Shown: positions 8,933 to 14,922, counted from the stretch's first letter. The stretch: DNA of 16,794 nt from JASFRS01 sp050114795 (GCA_050114795.1 JASFRS010000039.1:1-16794), one strand, 5' to 3'. Made by a program: numbers and translations. Notes: generated from the sequence alone by a model not told the origin.

Positions 8933-8961
8933 CAGATATTTGCAACCGGTTGCAAATTCAA
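8933..8961 (-). promoter_or_regulatory. Candidate sigma70 promoter of the zwf operon
   Basis: On the minus strand TTGAAT (8956-8961) lies 17 bp from TATCTG (8933-8938). The -35 is a fair match and the -10 is poor (3 of 6). Its main support is position: it is the only reasonable pair upstream of zwf, and the LacI-type palindrome lies across its spacer. The start site would be near 8926, giving a leader of about 80 nt that includes the 8881-8914 inverted repeat. Confidence 0.4.
8938..8957. promoter_or_regulatory. Perfect 20-bp palindrome, probable LacI-family operator
   Basis: The site ATTTGCAACCGGTTGCAAAT is fully self-complementary around a central CG, the usual design of LacI/GalR operators. 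It lies between the LacI-type gene and zwf, across the spacer of the candidate promoter, where bound repressor would block RNA polymerase. A related site lies upstream of the regulator itself (10124-10136). Confidence 0.75.
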
Positions 8962-9011
8962 AAAAATGTATTTTTTGAAACAACAAAATATCTTTACGGC
9001 TCAATGTATTT

Positions 9012-9037
9012 AAAAATTTCAATCTATTGATATTTTT
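9012..9037 (-). terminator. AT-rich hairpin, weak candidate terminator after the LacI-type gene
   Basis: Arms 9012-9023 and 9026-9037 are complementary at 11 of 12 positions, and the minus-strand arm ends in five T. It begins 5 nt after the lacI stop. The stem is almost entirely A-T and the centre only 2 nt, so the terminator would be weak; it could be incidental to AT-rich DNA. Confidence 0.3.
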
Positions 9038-9042
9038 CCACC

Positions 9043-10047
9043 TCATCCGGCGGAAGTTCTCACCACCAACTCAGGATCAATCACTACAGATGGACTCTTC
9101 TCACCTTCAAGCTTTTTGAATAACCGGTCTAATAAAAGCTCGGCAGCACGCTCCGTATCCTGCCTGACGGTCGTCAAAGGCGGGTCTATATATGAAGCGA
9201 AAGGAATGTCATCATAGCCTGCTACAGCGACATCATCAGGCACTATTAATCCCCTTTGCTTCAAGGCACGGATCGCGCTCAAAGCAAGGACATCACTTGC
9301 CGCCATCAAACCGTCAATTTCAAGCCCGTATTCCAAAGCCTGGCATACGGCTTCACAGGCCTCTTCACTAGACATGTGTGTTTCAATAAACAGCTCGTCC
9401 AACGCTTTTAGACCTGCTTCTTCATGGGCCCTGAGATACCCTTTATACCTATCAGAAGTTTCGGGCGATTCATTGTTGCCTAAAAACGCGATCCGGCGAC
9501 GCCCCTGATCAATCATATGTTTTGTAGCTTTGACCGCGCCTGAGACATTATCGCTCCCGACAACCGTATATGCCTGCCCTTCAACTTTAGCGCCCCAGAC
9601 AATGAGAGGATTATAATTTTTAGCGAATTCATTGATGATCTCATGCTGCGCGCCCTGCCCGATCAATATCAAACCATCGGTTCGCTTTGCCGCCACGATA
9701 TTATCGAGCCAACTAGCTTCGTGCAGCTTCGGCTTGGAGAGGAGAAGGTCATAACCTCTTTCTGTCAGCCCATCAGCAAGATGGCCCAGCAAATCAAGGA
9801 AAAACGGGTCAGAGATATATTGGTCGCGTTCATAACGCATGGGGAATACAACACCGATTGTATGAGATTGTTGCAGTCTAAAATTTCGCGCCCGCTGATC
9901 CAAAATATAATGATGCTGATTGGCAAGTTCGCGAATCTTTTTCTTGGTTTTTTCGTTCACCAATGGGCTGTTCGACAATGCCCTGGAAACCGTGGATTTC
10001 GACACGCCGGCCAAACGGGCAATGTCGTCCATTTTAATTTTGCTCAT
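9043..10047 (-). CDS. LacI/GalR-family transcriptional regulator of the sugar operon
   Basis: A 334-aa sugar-responsive DNA-binding protein. The N-terminal helix-turn-helix MDDIARLAGVSKSTVSRAL (6-24) is canonical. The hinge (about 44-59) ends in ARNFRLQ, then the periplasmic-binding-like effector domain starts at TIGVVFP (63-69) and runs to the end. The frame extends to a GTG at 10077, which would add 10 residues. I chose the ATG at 10047 because family members usually begin just before the helix-turn-helix; neither start has a strong Shine-Dalgarno. Its position directly upstream of zwf in the same direction, with palindromes ahead of both genes, argues that it represses the Entner-Doudoroff operon and itself. 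The effector is unknown; a sugar phosphate of the pathway is plausible. I did not recognise it as a named regulator. Confidence 0.92.
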   Translation of the reverse strand: MSKIKMDDIARLAGVSKSTVSRALSNSPLVNEKTKKKIRELANQHHYILDQRARNFRLQQSHTIGVVFPMRYERDQYISDPFFLDLLGHLADGLTERGYDLLLSKPKLHEASWLDNIVAAKRTDGLILIGQGAQHEIINEFAKNYNPLIVWGAKVEGQAYTVVGSDNVSGAVKATKHMIDQGRRRIAFLGNNESPETSDRYKGYLRAHEEAGLKALDELFIETHMSSEEACEAVCQALEYGLEIDGLMAASDVLALSAIRALKQRGLIVPDDVAVAGYDDIPFASYIDPPLTTVRQDTERAAELLLDRLFKKLEGEKSPSVVIDPELVVRTSAG

Positions 10048-10123
10048 AATCGTTTTCGGATTGTCTGGTGCCGCCACAATTCACTCAATATCGAATATTT
10101 TGAATAAAGGATAGATTGGCTTA

Positions 10124-10136
10124 GCAATCGATTGAA
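10124..10136. promoter_or_regulatory. Second LacI-type operator-like site, upstream of the regulator gene
   Basis: GCAATCGATTGAA contains the perfect palindrome CAATCGATTG (10125-10134). Aligned on the central CG it matches the zwf-side operator as GCAAyCGrTTG, differing at only two symmetric inner positions and one outer one. It lies about 77-89 nt upstream of the regulator start and before the end of the preceding gene, consistent with autoregulation. Confidence 0.5.
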
Positions 10137-10145
10137 TTCAAGATA

Positions 10146-11279
10146 TTAAGCTTCATCCACTACAGCATGAATTGACAGTGGTTTCATTAGGTCCTTTAAA
10201 ACAAGAATACCCACAAGATTCCCCTGATCCAACACCAAAAGTCTGGATGCGCCATTTGATTGTAAGCGCTTGAGCGCTTCAGCCGCACTCATTTCAGGCG
10301 GCGCCCAATTTGCTGCATCAACCTTTGTCATAACTGTTTCAACAGGCGTTGCGGACCATTGATCTTTGGGTACCGCGCTTAAGGCCCGCACGGTTACGGC
10401 TCCGCAAAGACGCCCCTGATCAACGACCGGATAGAGATCATGAAAGCTGTGATAGACATGGCGCTCGAGAAAGTCAGAGATCGGCGTTTGCACATCAACC
10501 ACTTCAACCGGATGGCTCATGAGGTCTTTGACGGATAGTTCACCCAAGACATTCCTTGCTTGGAGTCTACTATATTCCGCCCGGGCAAGCATGTTTACAA
10601 AGAGGCCAATCAATCCCCACCATAAGGCGCCAATGCCTCCGCCGCCCAAAAGGAAAAGCACGCCCAGACCTATTAGTCCAAGCCCTAACAACTGTCCCAA
10701 CTTGGCAGCGGTACGGGTTGCGCGCATCAAATCATTATGTCGTCCCCATAAAAAGGCCCGTAAAGCCCGACCACCATCCAGGGGAAAAGCGGGAATCATA
10801 TTAAATATGGCCAAAGCAATATTGATGATTGCCAAATGCCCGAATACGACTGATATCTGCGGCAGTGCAGCGGTCATAGCCGCTGCAGCCTTACAAATGC
10901 CTCCGATAATCAGACTGGCGATTGGCCCGGCAATGGCCATATTAAATTCTGAACGCGCGGACGGCGGTTCATTTTCCATTTCTGCAACGCCGCCAAAGAT
11001 AAACAATGTTATCCCCCTCATCTGAATGCCATAGCGGCGGGCGACCAGTGAATGAGAAAGTTCATGAAGAATAATCGAGGCGAATAGTCCAATCGCTGCA
11101 CCAATACCCATGAGCCAATAATTCGCGCTCGTAAGTCCAGGTAACTCAGCCGGAAAGACGCCCTTGGCAAAGGACCAACTGACAAGCAAAGCTAAAAAAA
11201 TCCAGCTTGCGTCCACATGGACGTCAAAACCAAATAAAGTCAGAATTTTATGCTTCGCACCAAACATTTCGCCTCTCAT
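10146..11279 (-). CDS. Site-2 protease (M50 family) with C-terminal CBS pair, Rip3-like
   Basis: An intramembrane zinc metalloprotease of 377 aa. About five or six hydrophobic segments span 25-215. HELSH (72-76) supplies the zinc His residues and Glu73. NMIPAFPLDGGR (160-171) carries the third ligand Asp168, the NPDG-like motif. Two CBS repeats occupy about 245-375 (VKDLMSHPVEV... and VETVMTKVDA...), a module that usually binds adenine nucleotides. The ATG at 11279 directly follows the stop of the preceding gene. An alternative ATG at 11267 has GAGAGG just upstream and would remove four residues. It closes the persulfide operon; no substrate such as an anti-sigma factor is visible nearby. Rip3 (Rv2625c) of Mycobacterium tuberculosis, in the DosR regulon, has the same M50-plus-CBS layout. 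Confidence 0.93.
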   Translation of the reverse strand: MRGEMFGAKHKILTLFGFDVHVDASWIFLALLVSWSFAKGVFPAELPGLTSANYWLMGIGAAIGLFASIILHELSHSLVARRYGIQMRGITLFIFGGVAEMENEPPSARSEFNMAIAGPIASLIIGGICKAAAAMTAALPQISVVFGHLAIINIALAIFNMIPAFPLDGGRALRAFLWGRHNDLMRATRTAAKLGQLLGLGLIGLGVLFLLGGGGIGALWWGLIGLFVNMLARAEYSRLQARNVLGELSVKDLMSHPVEVVDVQTPISDFLERHVYHSFHDLYPVVDQGRLCGAVTVRALSAVPKDQWSATPVETVMTKVDAANWAPPEMSAAEALKRLQSNGASRLLVLDQGNLVGILVLKDLMKPLSIHAVVDEA

Positions 11280-11726
11280 TCAAGCCTGTATTGCGGCCTT
11301 TTGCCCATTTTGAGTAAGCTTATCAAATCCTCGTTTCACCAGCATGCCTAAAATCATGGTTGCCAGGAAAATCCAGGTCTTTTCACCACCAATTCCGACG
11401 GCTGCAATCGCCGGACCAGGACAATAGCCTGACATAGCCCAACCAACACCAAAAAGCGCAGAGCCACCCACCAGACGTACATCCAAATCCTTTTTGGTCG
11501 GCAGCTGAAAAGCCTCAGCGAACATCGGGTGGGATCGTTTCAAGACCAGAGGGTAACCAATTGCCGTCACACCCAATGCACCGCCCATGACAAACACCAA
11601 CGACGGGTCCCAATTTCCTGCCAAATCCAAAAAGGCCAAAACCTTAGCCGGATTGACCATTTGCGATATGCTTAACCCCAATGAGAATAAAAGACCTGCG
11701 ATAAAAGCTGTGAAAATACGTTTCAT
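11280..11726 (-). CDS. YeeE/YedE-type membrane protein, second half-transporter (DUF6691-like, PmpB-like)
   Basis: A 148-aa inner-membrane protein with four hydrophobic segments. The first holds the family motif SQMVNPAKVLAFLD (21-34), and GWAMSGYCPGPA (95-106) holds the conserved Cys102. The YeeE/YedE family moves thiosulfate or other sulfur species through a Cys-lined path. Half-size pairs like this one (PmpA/PmpB) sit beside BigR regulators in several alphaproteobacteria. The frame opens with a TTG at 11738, but the ATG at 11726, two bases after the partner's stop codon begins to close and with GGGGGC just upstream, is the better start. It is translationally coupled at both ends. Substrate is inferred. 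Confidence 0.88.
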   Translation of the reverse strand: MKRIFTAFIAGLLFSLGLSISQMVNPAKVLAFLDLAGNWDPSLVFVMGGALGVTAIGYPLVLKRSHPMFAEAFQLPTKKDLDVRLVGGSALFGVGWAMSGYCPGPAIAAVGIGGEKTWIFLATMILGMLVKRGFDKLTQNGQKAAIQA

Positions 11727-11727
11727 A

Positions 11728-12153
11728 TCAGCCCCCAATCACATGTCTGATAATATAAAGCGTGGCAAAGCCCGTGATCATGAACGTGACCGTTGCCACC
11801 ATTGAGCGTTTTGACCCTCGCGCCATACCACAGACACCGTGGCCGCTCGTGCAGCCTCCGCCCATGGATGTTCCAAAGCCAACAAAAAAGCCACCAATTG
11901 CCATGAGCATGGTTGAAGCCGGCATCATGTGCGGAACCGGATGACCGCTGGCAAAGGCTAGAACAAAGGGCCCTATCAGCAAACCGATGATGAAGGCTAG
12001 ACGCCAAGCGACTTCGCCTTTTTGAAAGCCCAACAATCCGCCGAATATACCACTAATCCCGGCTATCCGACCATTTAATGCCATGAGCATAACAGCGGAT
12101 ACGCCGATCATGGCCCCGCCGATTAATGCACTGATTGGCGTGAAATTTTCCAT
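11728..12153 (-). CDS. YeeE/YedE-type membrane protein, first half-transporter (PmpA-like)
   Basis: A 141-aa inner-membrane protein with about four hydrophobic segments. The signature GGGCTSGHGVCGMAR (98-112) carries Cys101 and Cys108, the thiols thought to hand sulfur species through the pore in YeeE proteins. With the next gene it makes up one YeeE/YedE-like unit split into two chains. The ATG at 12153 has AAGGAC about 7 nt upstream and follows the persulfide dioxygenase stop by 10 nt. The stop lies one base before the partner's start. Probably co-regulated with the dioxygenase by the BigR-type repressor, for uptake or export of sulfur compounds. Confidence 0.9.
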   Translation of the reverse strand: MENFTPISALIGGAMIGVSAVMLMALNGRIAGISGIFGGLLGFQKGEVAWRLAFIIGLLIGPFVLAFASGHPVPHMMPASTMLMAIGGFFVGFGTSMGGGCTSGHGVCGMARGSKRSMVATVTFMITGFATLYIIRHVIGG

Positions 12154-12163
12154 TTTTTAGTCC

Positions 12164-13033
12164 TTAGAACTGATTTAGGGGCAGTTTTAAATAGGAAACC
12201 CCATTATCTTCCGGTTCAGGGAAATGCCCCGCTCGAATATTCACCTGGATAGATGGTAATATAAGTGCAGGCATATCCAATGTCTCATCCCTCGCCTCCC
12301 GCATGGAGACAAATTGATTTTCGGATATATTATCATTCACATGGATGTTTTTGGCACGCTGCTCCGCCACAGTTGTTTCCCAGGCAAATTCATCCCGCCC
12401 CTCTGCCTTATAATCGTGACAGGTGAAGAGGCGTGTTTCAGGTGGCAGTTCAGTCAAAATGCGGCGGATGGAATGGTATAATATCCGCGCATCTCCACCG
12501 GGAAAGTCGCAGCGTGCTGTGCCATAGTCAGGCATAAACAGCGTATCTCCAACAAAAGCAGCATCACCGATTACATAAGTGAGACAAGCTGGTGTATGGC
12601 CAGGGGTGTGCATAACTTTGGCCCGGAGATTCCCAATTTTGAATTCATCGCCATCACTGAAAAGATGATCAAATTGTGCGCCATTGGAGGCAAATTCTGG
12701 AGATAAGTTGAATATCTTTTGAAAGACCTGCTGCACGTCCGTCACATGAGCACCAATAGCAATCTTGCCCCCTAGGAGCTGCTGAAGATATGGTGAGGCC
12801 GTTAAATGGTCCGCGTGCGCATGGGTTTCCAAAATCCATTCCACGTGCATTCCATGGCTTTCAACATGGGCAGCAATTCTATCTGCAGATTTTGTTGATG
12901 TTCGTCCTGATTTTGCATCAAAATCCAATACGGGGTCAATGATGGCACAGGCATTAGTATTGTGGTCCCGGACAAGATAAGAAACCGTATTCGTGGCTTC
13001 ATCAAAAAAACTAATGATTTCCGCTGCACTCAT
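12164..13033 (-). CDS. Persulfide dioxygenase-like metallo-beta-lactamase-fold protein (Blh/ETHE1 type)
   Basis: Oxidises glutathione persulfide to sulfite and glutathione, using one non-haem iron; this is the usual role of the ETHE1/Blh branch. The protein is 289 aa. THAHADHL (70-77) gives His71, His73, Asp75 and His76. MHTPGHTPACLTYVIGD (141-157) gives His146. FVGDTLFMPDYGTARCDFPGGD (160-181) holds Asp163 and the GTARCDF stretch typical of persulfide dioxygenases rather than glyoxalase II. TCHDY (204-208) adds His206. The ATG at 13033 has AAGGGGAG 7 nt upstream. No rhodanese domain is fused, unlike some Blh or CstB proteins. It heads a four-gene operon and is divergent from its probable repressor gene. 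Confidence 0.92.
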   Translation of the reverse strand: MSAAEIISFFDEATNTVSYLVRDHNTNACAIIDPVLDFDAKSGRTSTKSADRIAAHVESHGMHVEWILETHAHADHLTASPYLQQLLGGKIAIGAHVTDVQQVFQKIFNLSPEFASNGAQFDHLFSDGDEFKIGNLRAKVMHTPGHTPACLTYVIGDAAFVGDTLFMPDYGTARCDFPGGDARILYHSIRRILTELPPETRLFTCHDYKAEGRDEFAWETTVAEQRAKNIHVNDNISENQFVSMREARDETLDMPALILPSIQVNIRAGHFPEPEDNGVSYLKLPLNQF

Positions 13034-13050
13034 ATTTCACTCCCCTTGCA

Positions 13051-13088
13051 GATTGACTATATATTCAAATATTCATATATATCAATAC
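13051..13088. promoter_or_regulatory. Overlapping divergent promoters and BigR/SqrR operator region
   Basis: Plus strand: TTGACT (13053-13058), 17 bp, TATATA (13076-13081), with a start expected near 13088-13089. Minus strand: TTGATA (13080-13085) with TATATA at 16 bp (13058-13063) or TATAGT at 18 bp (13056-13061), giving a start near 13050. The two promoters occupy the same DNA, so one bound repressor could close both. ATTC-N8-CAAT (13071-13086) is one base from the ATTC-N8-GAAT pattern I recall for SqrR, and TTGA-N8-TCAA (13053-13068) is a second symmetric element. Confidence 0.6.
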
Positions 13089-13391
13089 ATGAAAGTAAAC
13101 GAATTTGAACAAGGCGCTGAAGCAGCCGTCGATCTTTTGCGGTCCCTCGCCCATCAGGGGCGCTTGATGATATTATGCCAATTGATTGAGGGGGAAAAAT
13201 CTGTATCCACTCTCACAAATCAAATTGGCATGCGCCAAGCTAGTGTTTCTCAACAATTATCCCTCTTGCGTCGTGAAGGTATCGTTTCCCAGCGTCGGGA
13301 TGGCAGGCAAGTGTTTTACCGCCTGACCGACCCCAATGCGGGGGCTGTCGTTAAAACCTTATATGACTTGTTCTGCCCTCAGAAACCCTGA
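13089..13391 (+). CDS. bigR: ArsR-family persulfide-sensing repressor (BigR/SqrR type)
   Basis: A 100-aa winged helix-turn-helix repressor. LLRSLAHQGRLMILCQLIEGEKSV (16-39) and RQASVSQQLSLLRREGIVSQRRDGRQVFYRL (49-79) are the ArsR fold, with the recognition helix around ASVSQQLSLL. Cys30 (in ILC) and Cys96 (in LFC) match the two cysteines that form a tetrasulfide or disulfide bridge in BigR and SqrR; no metal-binding CxC motif is seen. The frame extends back into the divergent gene, but the ATG at 13089 is where homology begins. It has no Shine-Dalgarno and lies at the predicted transcription start, so the mRNA is probably leaderless. It should repress the dioxygenase operon until persulfide builds up. 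The symbol rests on the cysteines and neighbours. Confidence 0.88.
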   Translation: MKVNEFEQGAEAAVDLLRSLAHQGRLMILCQLIEGEKSVSTLTNQIGMRQASVSQQLSLLRREGIVSQRRDGRQVFYRLTDPNAGAVVKTLYDLFCPQKP

Positions 13392-13429
13392 TCCAGATCA
13401 AATCCTATTAGTTCTGAGCCTGTTATAGT
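13388..13429 (+). promoter_or_regulatory. FNR/FixK-like box and class II-type promoter of the usp gene
   Basis: CTGAT-CCAG-ATCAA (13388-13401) matches 9 of 10 positions of TTGAT-N4-ATCAA and overlaps the bigR stop. TATAGT (13424-13429) follows so that the box centre is about 41.5 bp from a start near 13436, the standard class II spacing. No -35 is needed in such promoters. The leader would be about 24 nt and contains GGGAG. Confidence 0.65.
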
Positions 13430-13459
13430 TACTGTAAATTTTTTTGGGAGAGCGCTGTG

Positions 13460-14278
13460 ATGAAAACCATCTTAGTCCATGTTGATCGTGACAAAGCCAA
13501 TGCAAAACGTGTTGATGCCGCATTTTCTTTAGCTGAAATATTCGGCGCACATGTAATAGGCTGCCATGCCGTGCCGCCAGTAAATATTTATATGCCATCC
13601 TCGATGGTTCCTGTTGATGCAGGGCAAATGGTTCCGCAACTTATGAAAGTGGCTGAGGAAAATGCAGCAAAACTTAAAGCGGCCTTCGCAGAAGCAGCCC
13701 CTAAAAGCGAAGCCAATTGGGAATGGGTGGACGCGATTGGCGAGCCAATTGATGTTTTGATGGACCAAGCACCTTTAGCAGATATTACTGTTGTGACTCT
13801 GGCACCCCCTACACCTCGGGTTGACGACCCATTGGACCTTGCCGGCGACTTGGCGATCGCAGGGGGGCTTCCTGTTTTAGCGCTTCCAAGTAATGGGAAT
13901 ATTCCCAAAGGCGGAAAACCAGTGATGATTGCTTGGAATGGCTCTTTAGAGGCAGCCCATGCAATTCGCGCTGCCCTGCCCTTCTTAAAGCGGGCATCAG
14001 AAGTCTTCATTGTTGAAGTGGGCGAAGACAAACCAACAACCTTGGCAGCGGCTGATCTCGCCCCCTATCTGGCGCGTCATGGCTTAAAGGTTACAACCGA
14101 ATGTAAAGAAGGCGATGATGAAGTCGGCGAAACCCTTGAAAAGGCAGCAAAAGCCTGTGGAGCCGAGTTAATCATTATGGGTGCCTACGGTCATAGCCGC
14201 CTTCGTGAATTCGTTTTTGGTGGCGCCACGCGCAGCTTGCTGCACCAAGACAGCATAGCCATTCTCGTAAGCAATTAA
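13460..14278 (+). CDS. Universal stress protein, tandem UspA domains
   Basis: A 272-aa cytoplasmic protein with two UspA folds. The first, residues 1-144, begins MKTILVHVDRD and lacks a clear glycine ATP motif. The second, about 153-272, begins PVMIAWNGS and ends with GAYGHSRLREFVFGGAT (241-257), a full G-x2-G-x9-G nucleotide-binding motif. Two-domain Usps of this kind are commonly induced by low oxygen or stationary phase; the exact task is unknown. A GTG at 13457 is in frame and adjacent; the ATG at 13460 has GGGAG 9 nt upstream (6 nt from the GTG), so either may be used. It follows bigR by 68 nt in the same direction but has its own FNR-like promoter. Hsp20 lies 94 nt downstream. Confidence 0.92.
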   Translation: MKTILVHVDRDKANAKRVDAAFSLAEIFGAHVIGCHAVPPVNIYMPSSMVPVDAGQMVPQLMKVAEENAAKLKAAFAEAAPKSEANWEWVDAIGEPIDVLMDQAPLADITVVTLAPPTPRVDDPLDLAGDLAIAGGLPVLALPSNGNIPKGGKPVMIAWNGSLEAAHAIRAALPFLKRASEVFIVEVGEDKPTTLAAADLAPYLARHGLKVTTECKEGDDEVGETLEKAAKACGAELIIMGAYGHSRLREFVFGGATRSLLHQDSIAILVSN

Positions 14279-14296
14279 GCCCTTTTTGGGTAAAAA

Positions 14297-14338
14297 TTGA
14301 CGCGAATCAAAGCAAGCACTCCCATCCTTTGTTAGCAT
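14297..14338 (+). promoter_or_regulatory. FNR/FixK-like box and class II-type promoter of the hsp20 gene
   Basis: TTGAC-GCGA-ATCAA (14297-14310) matches 9 of 10 positions of the FNR/FixK consensus. TAGCAT (14333-14338), a 4/6 match to the -10, lies at exactly the same distance from the box as TATAGT does in the usp promoter. A start near 14345 is predicted. The repeated geometry in two adjacent stress genes makes chance less likely. Confidence 0.6.
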
Positions 14339-14366
14339 TCATACATGTTCAACAAAAGGTGGGAGT
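14318..14366 (+). promoter_or_regulatory. Inverted repeat sequestering the hsp20 Shine-Dalgarno; possible RNA thermometer
   Basis: Arms 14318-14333 (ACTCCCATCCTTTGTT) and 14351-14366 (AACAAAAGGTGGGAGT) pair at 14 of 16 positions, with one G-U and one C-A mismatch, around a 17-nt loop. The 3' arm contains GGGAG (14361-14365), 7 nt before the ATG, so a transcript including both arms would hide the ribosome site. A transcript starting near 14345 would lack the 5' arm and leave it free. It does not show a textbook ROSE motif. Confidence 0.55.
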
Positions 14367-14372
14367 TTACTC

Positions 14373-14870
14373 ATGCCTAAGAAAGAAGCAGAATCATCTT
14401 TAACACCACGCGGTGGAATGGTTGCGTGGCACCCTTTTGACACCTTTCAACAGGAAATGGACCGCTGGTTTGATCGCCATATGCCGGAGCGATTCTCAGC
14501 CCCATTCTTCCGTGTTTCAGGAGAAAATGGAGGCAATGGTTTTGCCCATATGGACGTCAGCGAAAGTGACAAAAGCATTGATGTTACACTGGATGTACCA
14601 GGATTGACTGAGAAGGATTTAGAAGTCGCCATATATGGTGATCAATTGATCATCACTGGCGAGCGTAAGACCGAAAGCGAAAAGAAAGACAAAAACTTTC
14701 ATCGAATAGAACGGGCTTTCGGTCATTTTGAGCGCCGCTTCCTTCTTCCTTGCGAAATCGATGAAGGTAAAATCAAAGCCAATGTGACTAAAGGCGTATT
14801 GCAGATCTCTTTACCTAAATCTGCAAAGGCCAAAGCAGATCGGCACAAAATCAAGATTGAAAGCGCATAA
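14373..14870 (+). CDS. Small heat shock protein, Hsp20 family
   Basis: An ATP-independent holdase of 165 aa that binds unfolding proteins and forms large oligomers. The N-terminal arm (1-57) includes WHPFDTFQQEMDRWFD, the usual hydrophobic helix. The alpha-crystallin domain spans about 58-150, with VTLDVPGLTEKDLEV, IERAFGHFERRFLLP and the closing GVLQISLPK (141-149). The C-terminal IxI anchor is IKI (160-162). The ATG at 14373 has GGGAG 7 nt upstream, buried in a hairpin. Similar proteins (HspX, IbpA and rhizobial Hsp20s) respond to heat or hypoxia; here an FNR-like box argues for low-oxygen control. It ends 108 nt from the 3' end of the convergent tRNA-Lys gene. Confidence 0.95.
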   Translation: MPKKEAESSLTPRGGMVAWHPFDTFQQEMDRWFDRHMPERFSAPFFRVSGENGGNGFAHMDVSESDKSIDVTLDVPGLTEKDLEVAIYGDQLIITGERKTESEKKDKNFHRIERAFGHFERRFLLPCEIDEGKIKANVTKGVLQISLPKSAKAKADRHKIKIESA

Positions 14871-14887
14871 ATCTCGAAGTGCTGTGG

Positions 14888-14903
14888 AAAACGGTCGCGT
14901 TTT
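14888..14903 (+). terminator. Weak candidate terminator after hsp20
   Basis: AAAACG-GTCG-CGTTTT forms a 6-bp stem with a 4-nt loop, 18 nt after the hsp20 stop, and its 3' side runs into T-rich sequence. The stem is short and A-T rich, so termination would be inefficient if real. Confidence 0.3.
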
Positions 14904-14922
14904 AATTGTTCTGAACTTCTGA

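Larger units (their letters stand above)
8845..9042. other. Intergenic control region between the LacI-type gene and zwf
   Basis: This 198-bp region has no gene. Read on the minus strand it holds, in order: an AT-rich hairpin after the lacI stop (9012-9037), an AT-only inverted repeat (arms 8957-8965 and 8971-8979, 5-nt loop), a candidate promoter with the LacI-type operator in its spacer (8933-8961), a 12-bp inverted repeat in the leader (8881-8914), and the zwf ribosome site near 8855. It is clearly richer in A and T than the flanking genes. Confidence 0.8.

Noticed and set aside
8957..8979. AT-only inverted repeat as a terminator for the LacI-type gene
   Set aside because: Nine A-T-rich pairs with a 5-nt loop and no following T-run; it also overlaps the zwf promoter -35, so a terminator here is unlikely.
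9643..10107. 154-codon plus-strand frame opposite the LacI-type gene
   Set aside because: Antisense to a well-supported regulator; no recognisable domain or ribosome site.
10519..11025. 168-codon plus-strand frame opposite the site-2 protease
   Set aside because: Shadow of a well-supported membrane protease gene; composition is what the complement of that frame would give, and no motif is recognisable.
13072..13085. TTCAT-ATAT-ATCAA, another 9/10 match to the FNR box, between the dioxygenase gene and bigR
   Set aside because: It lies in a long AT alternation where such matches arise easily, and its distance to the dioxygenase start does not fit class II activation. It also overlaps the probable BigR site.
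12993..13088. Upstream extension of the bigR frame
   Set aside because: It would run through the divergent dioxygenase start and both promoters, and adds 32 residues not seen in ArsR proteins.
13588..14031. 147-codon minus-strand frame opposite usp
   Set aside because: Shadow of a clear UspA gene, with low-complexity Ala/Ser-rich content and no family signal.
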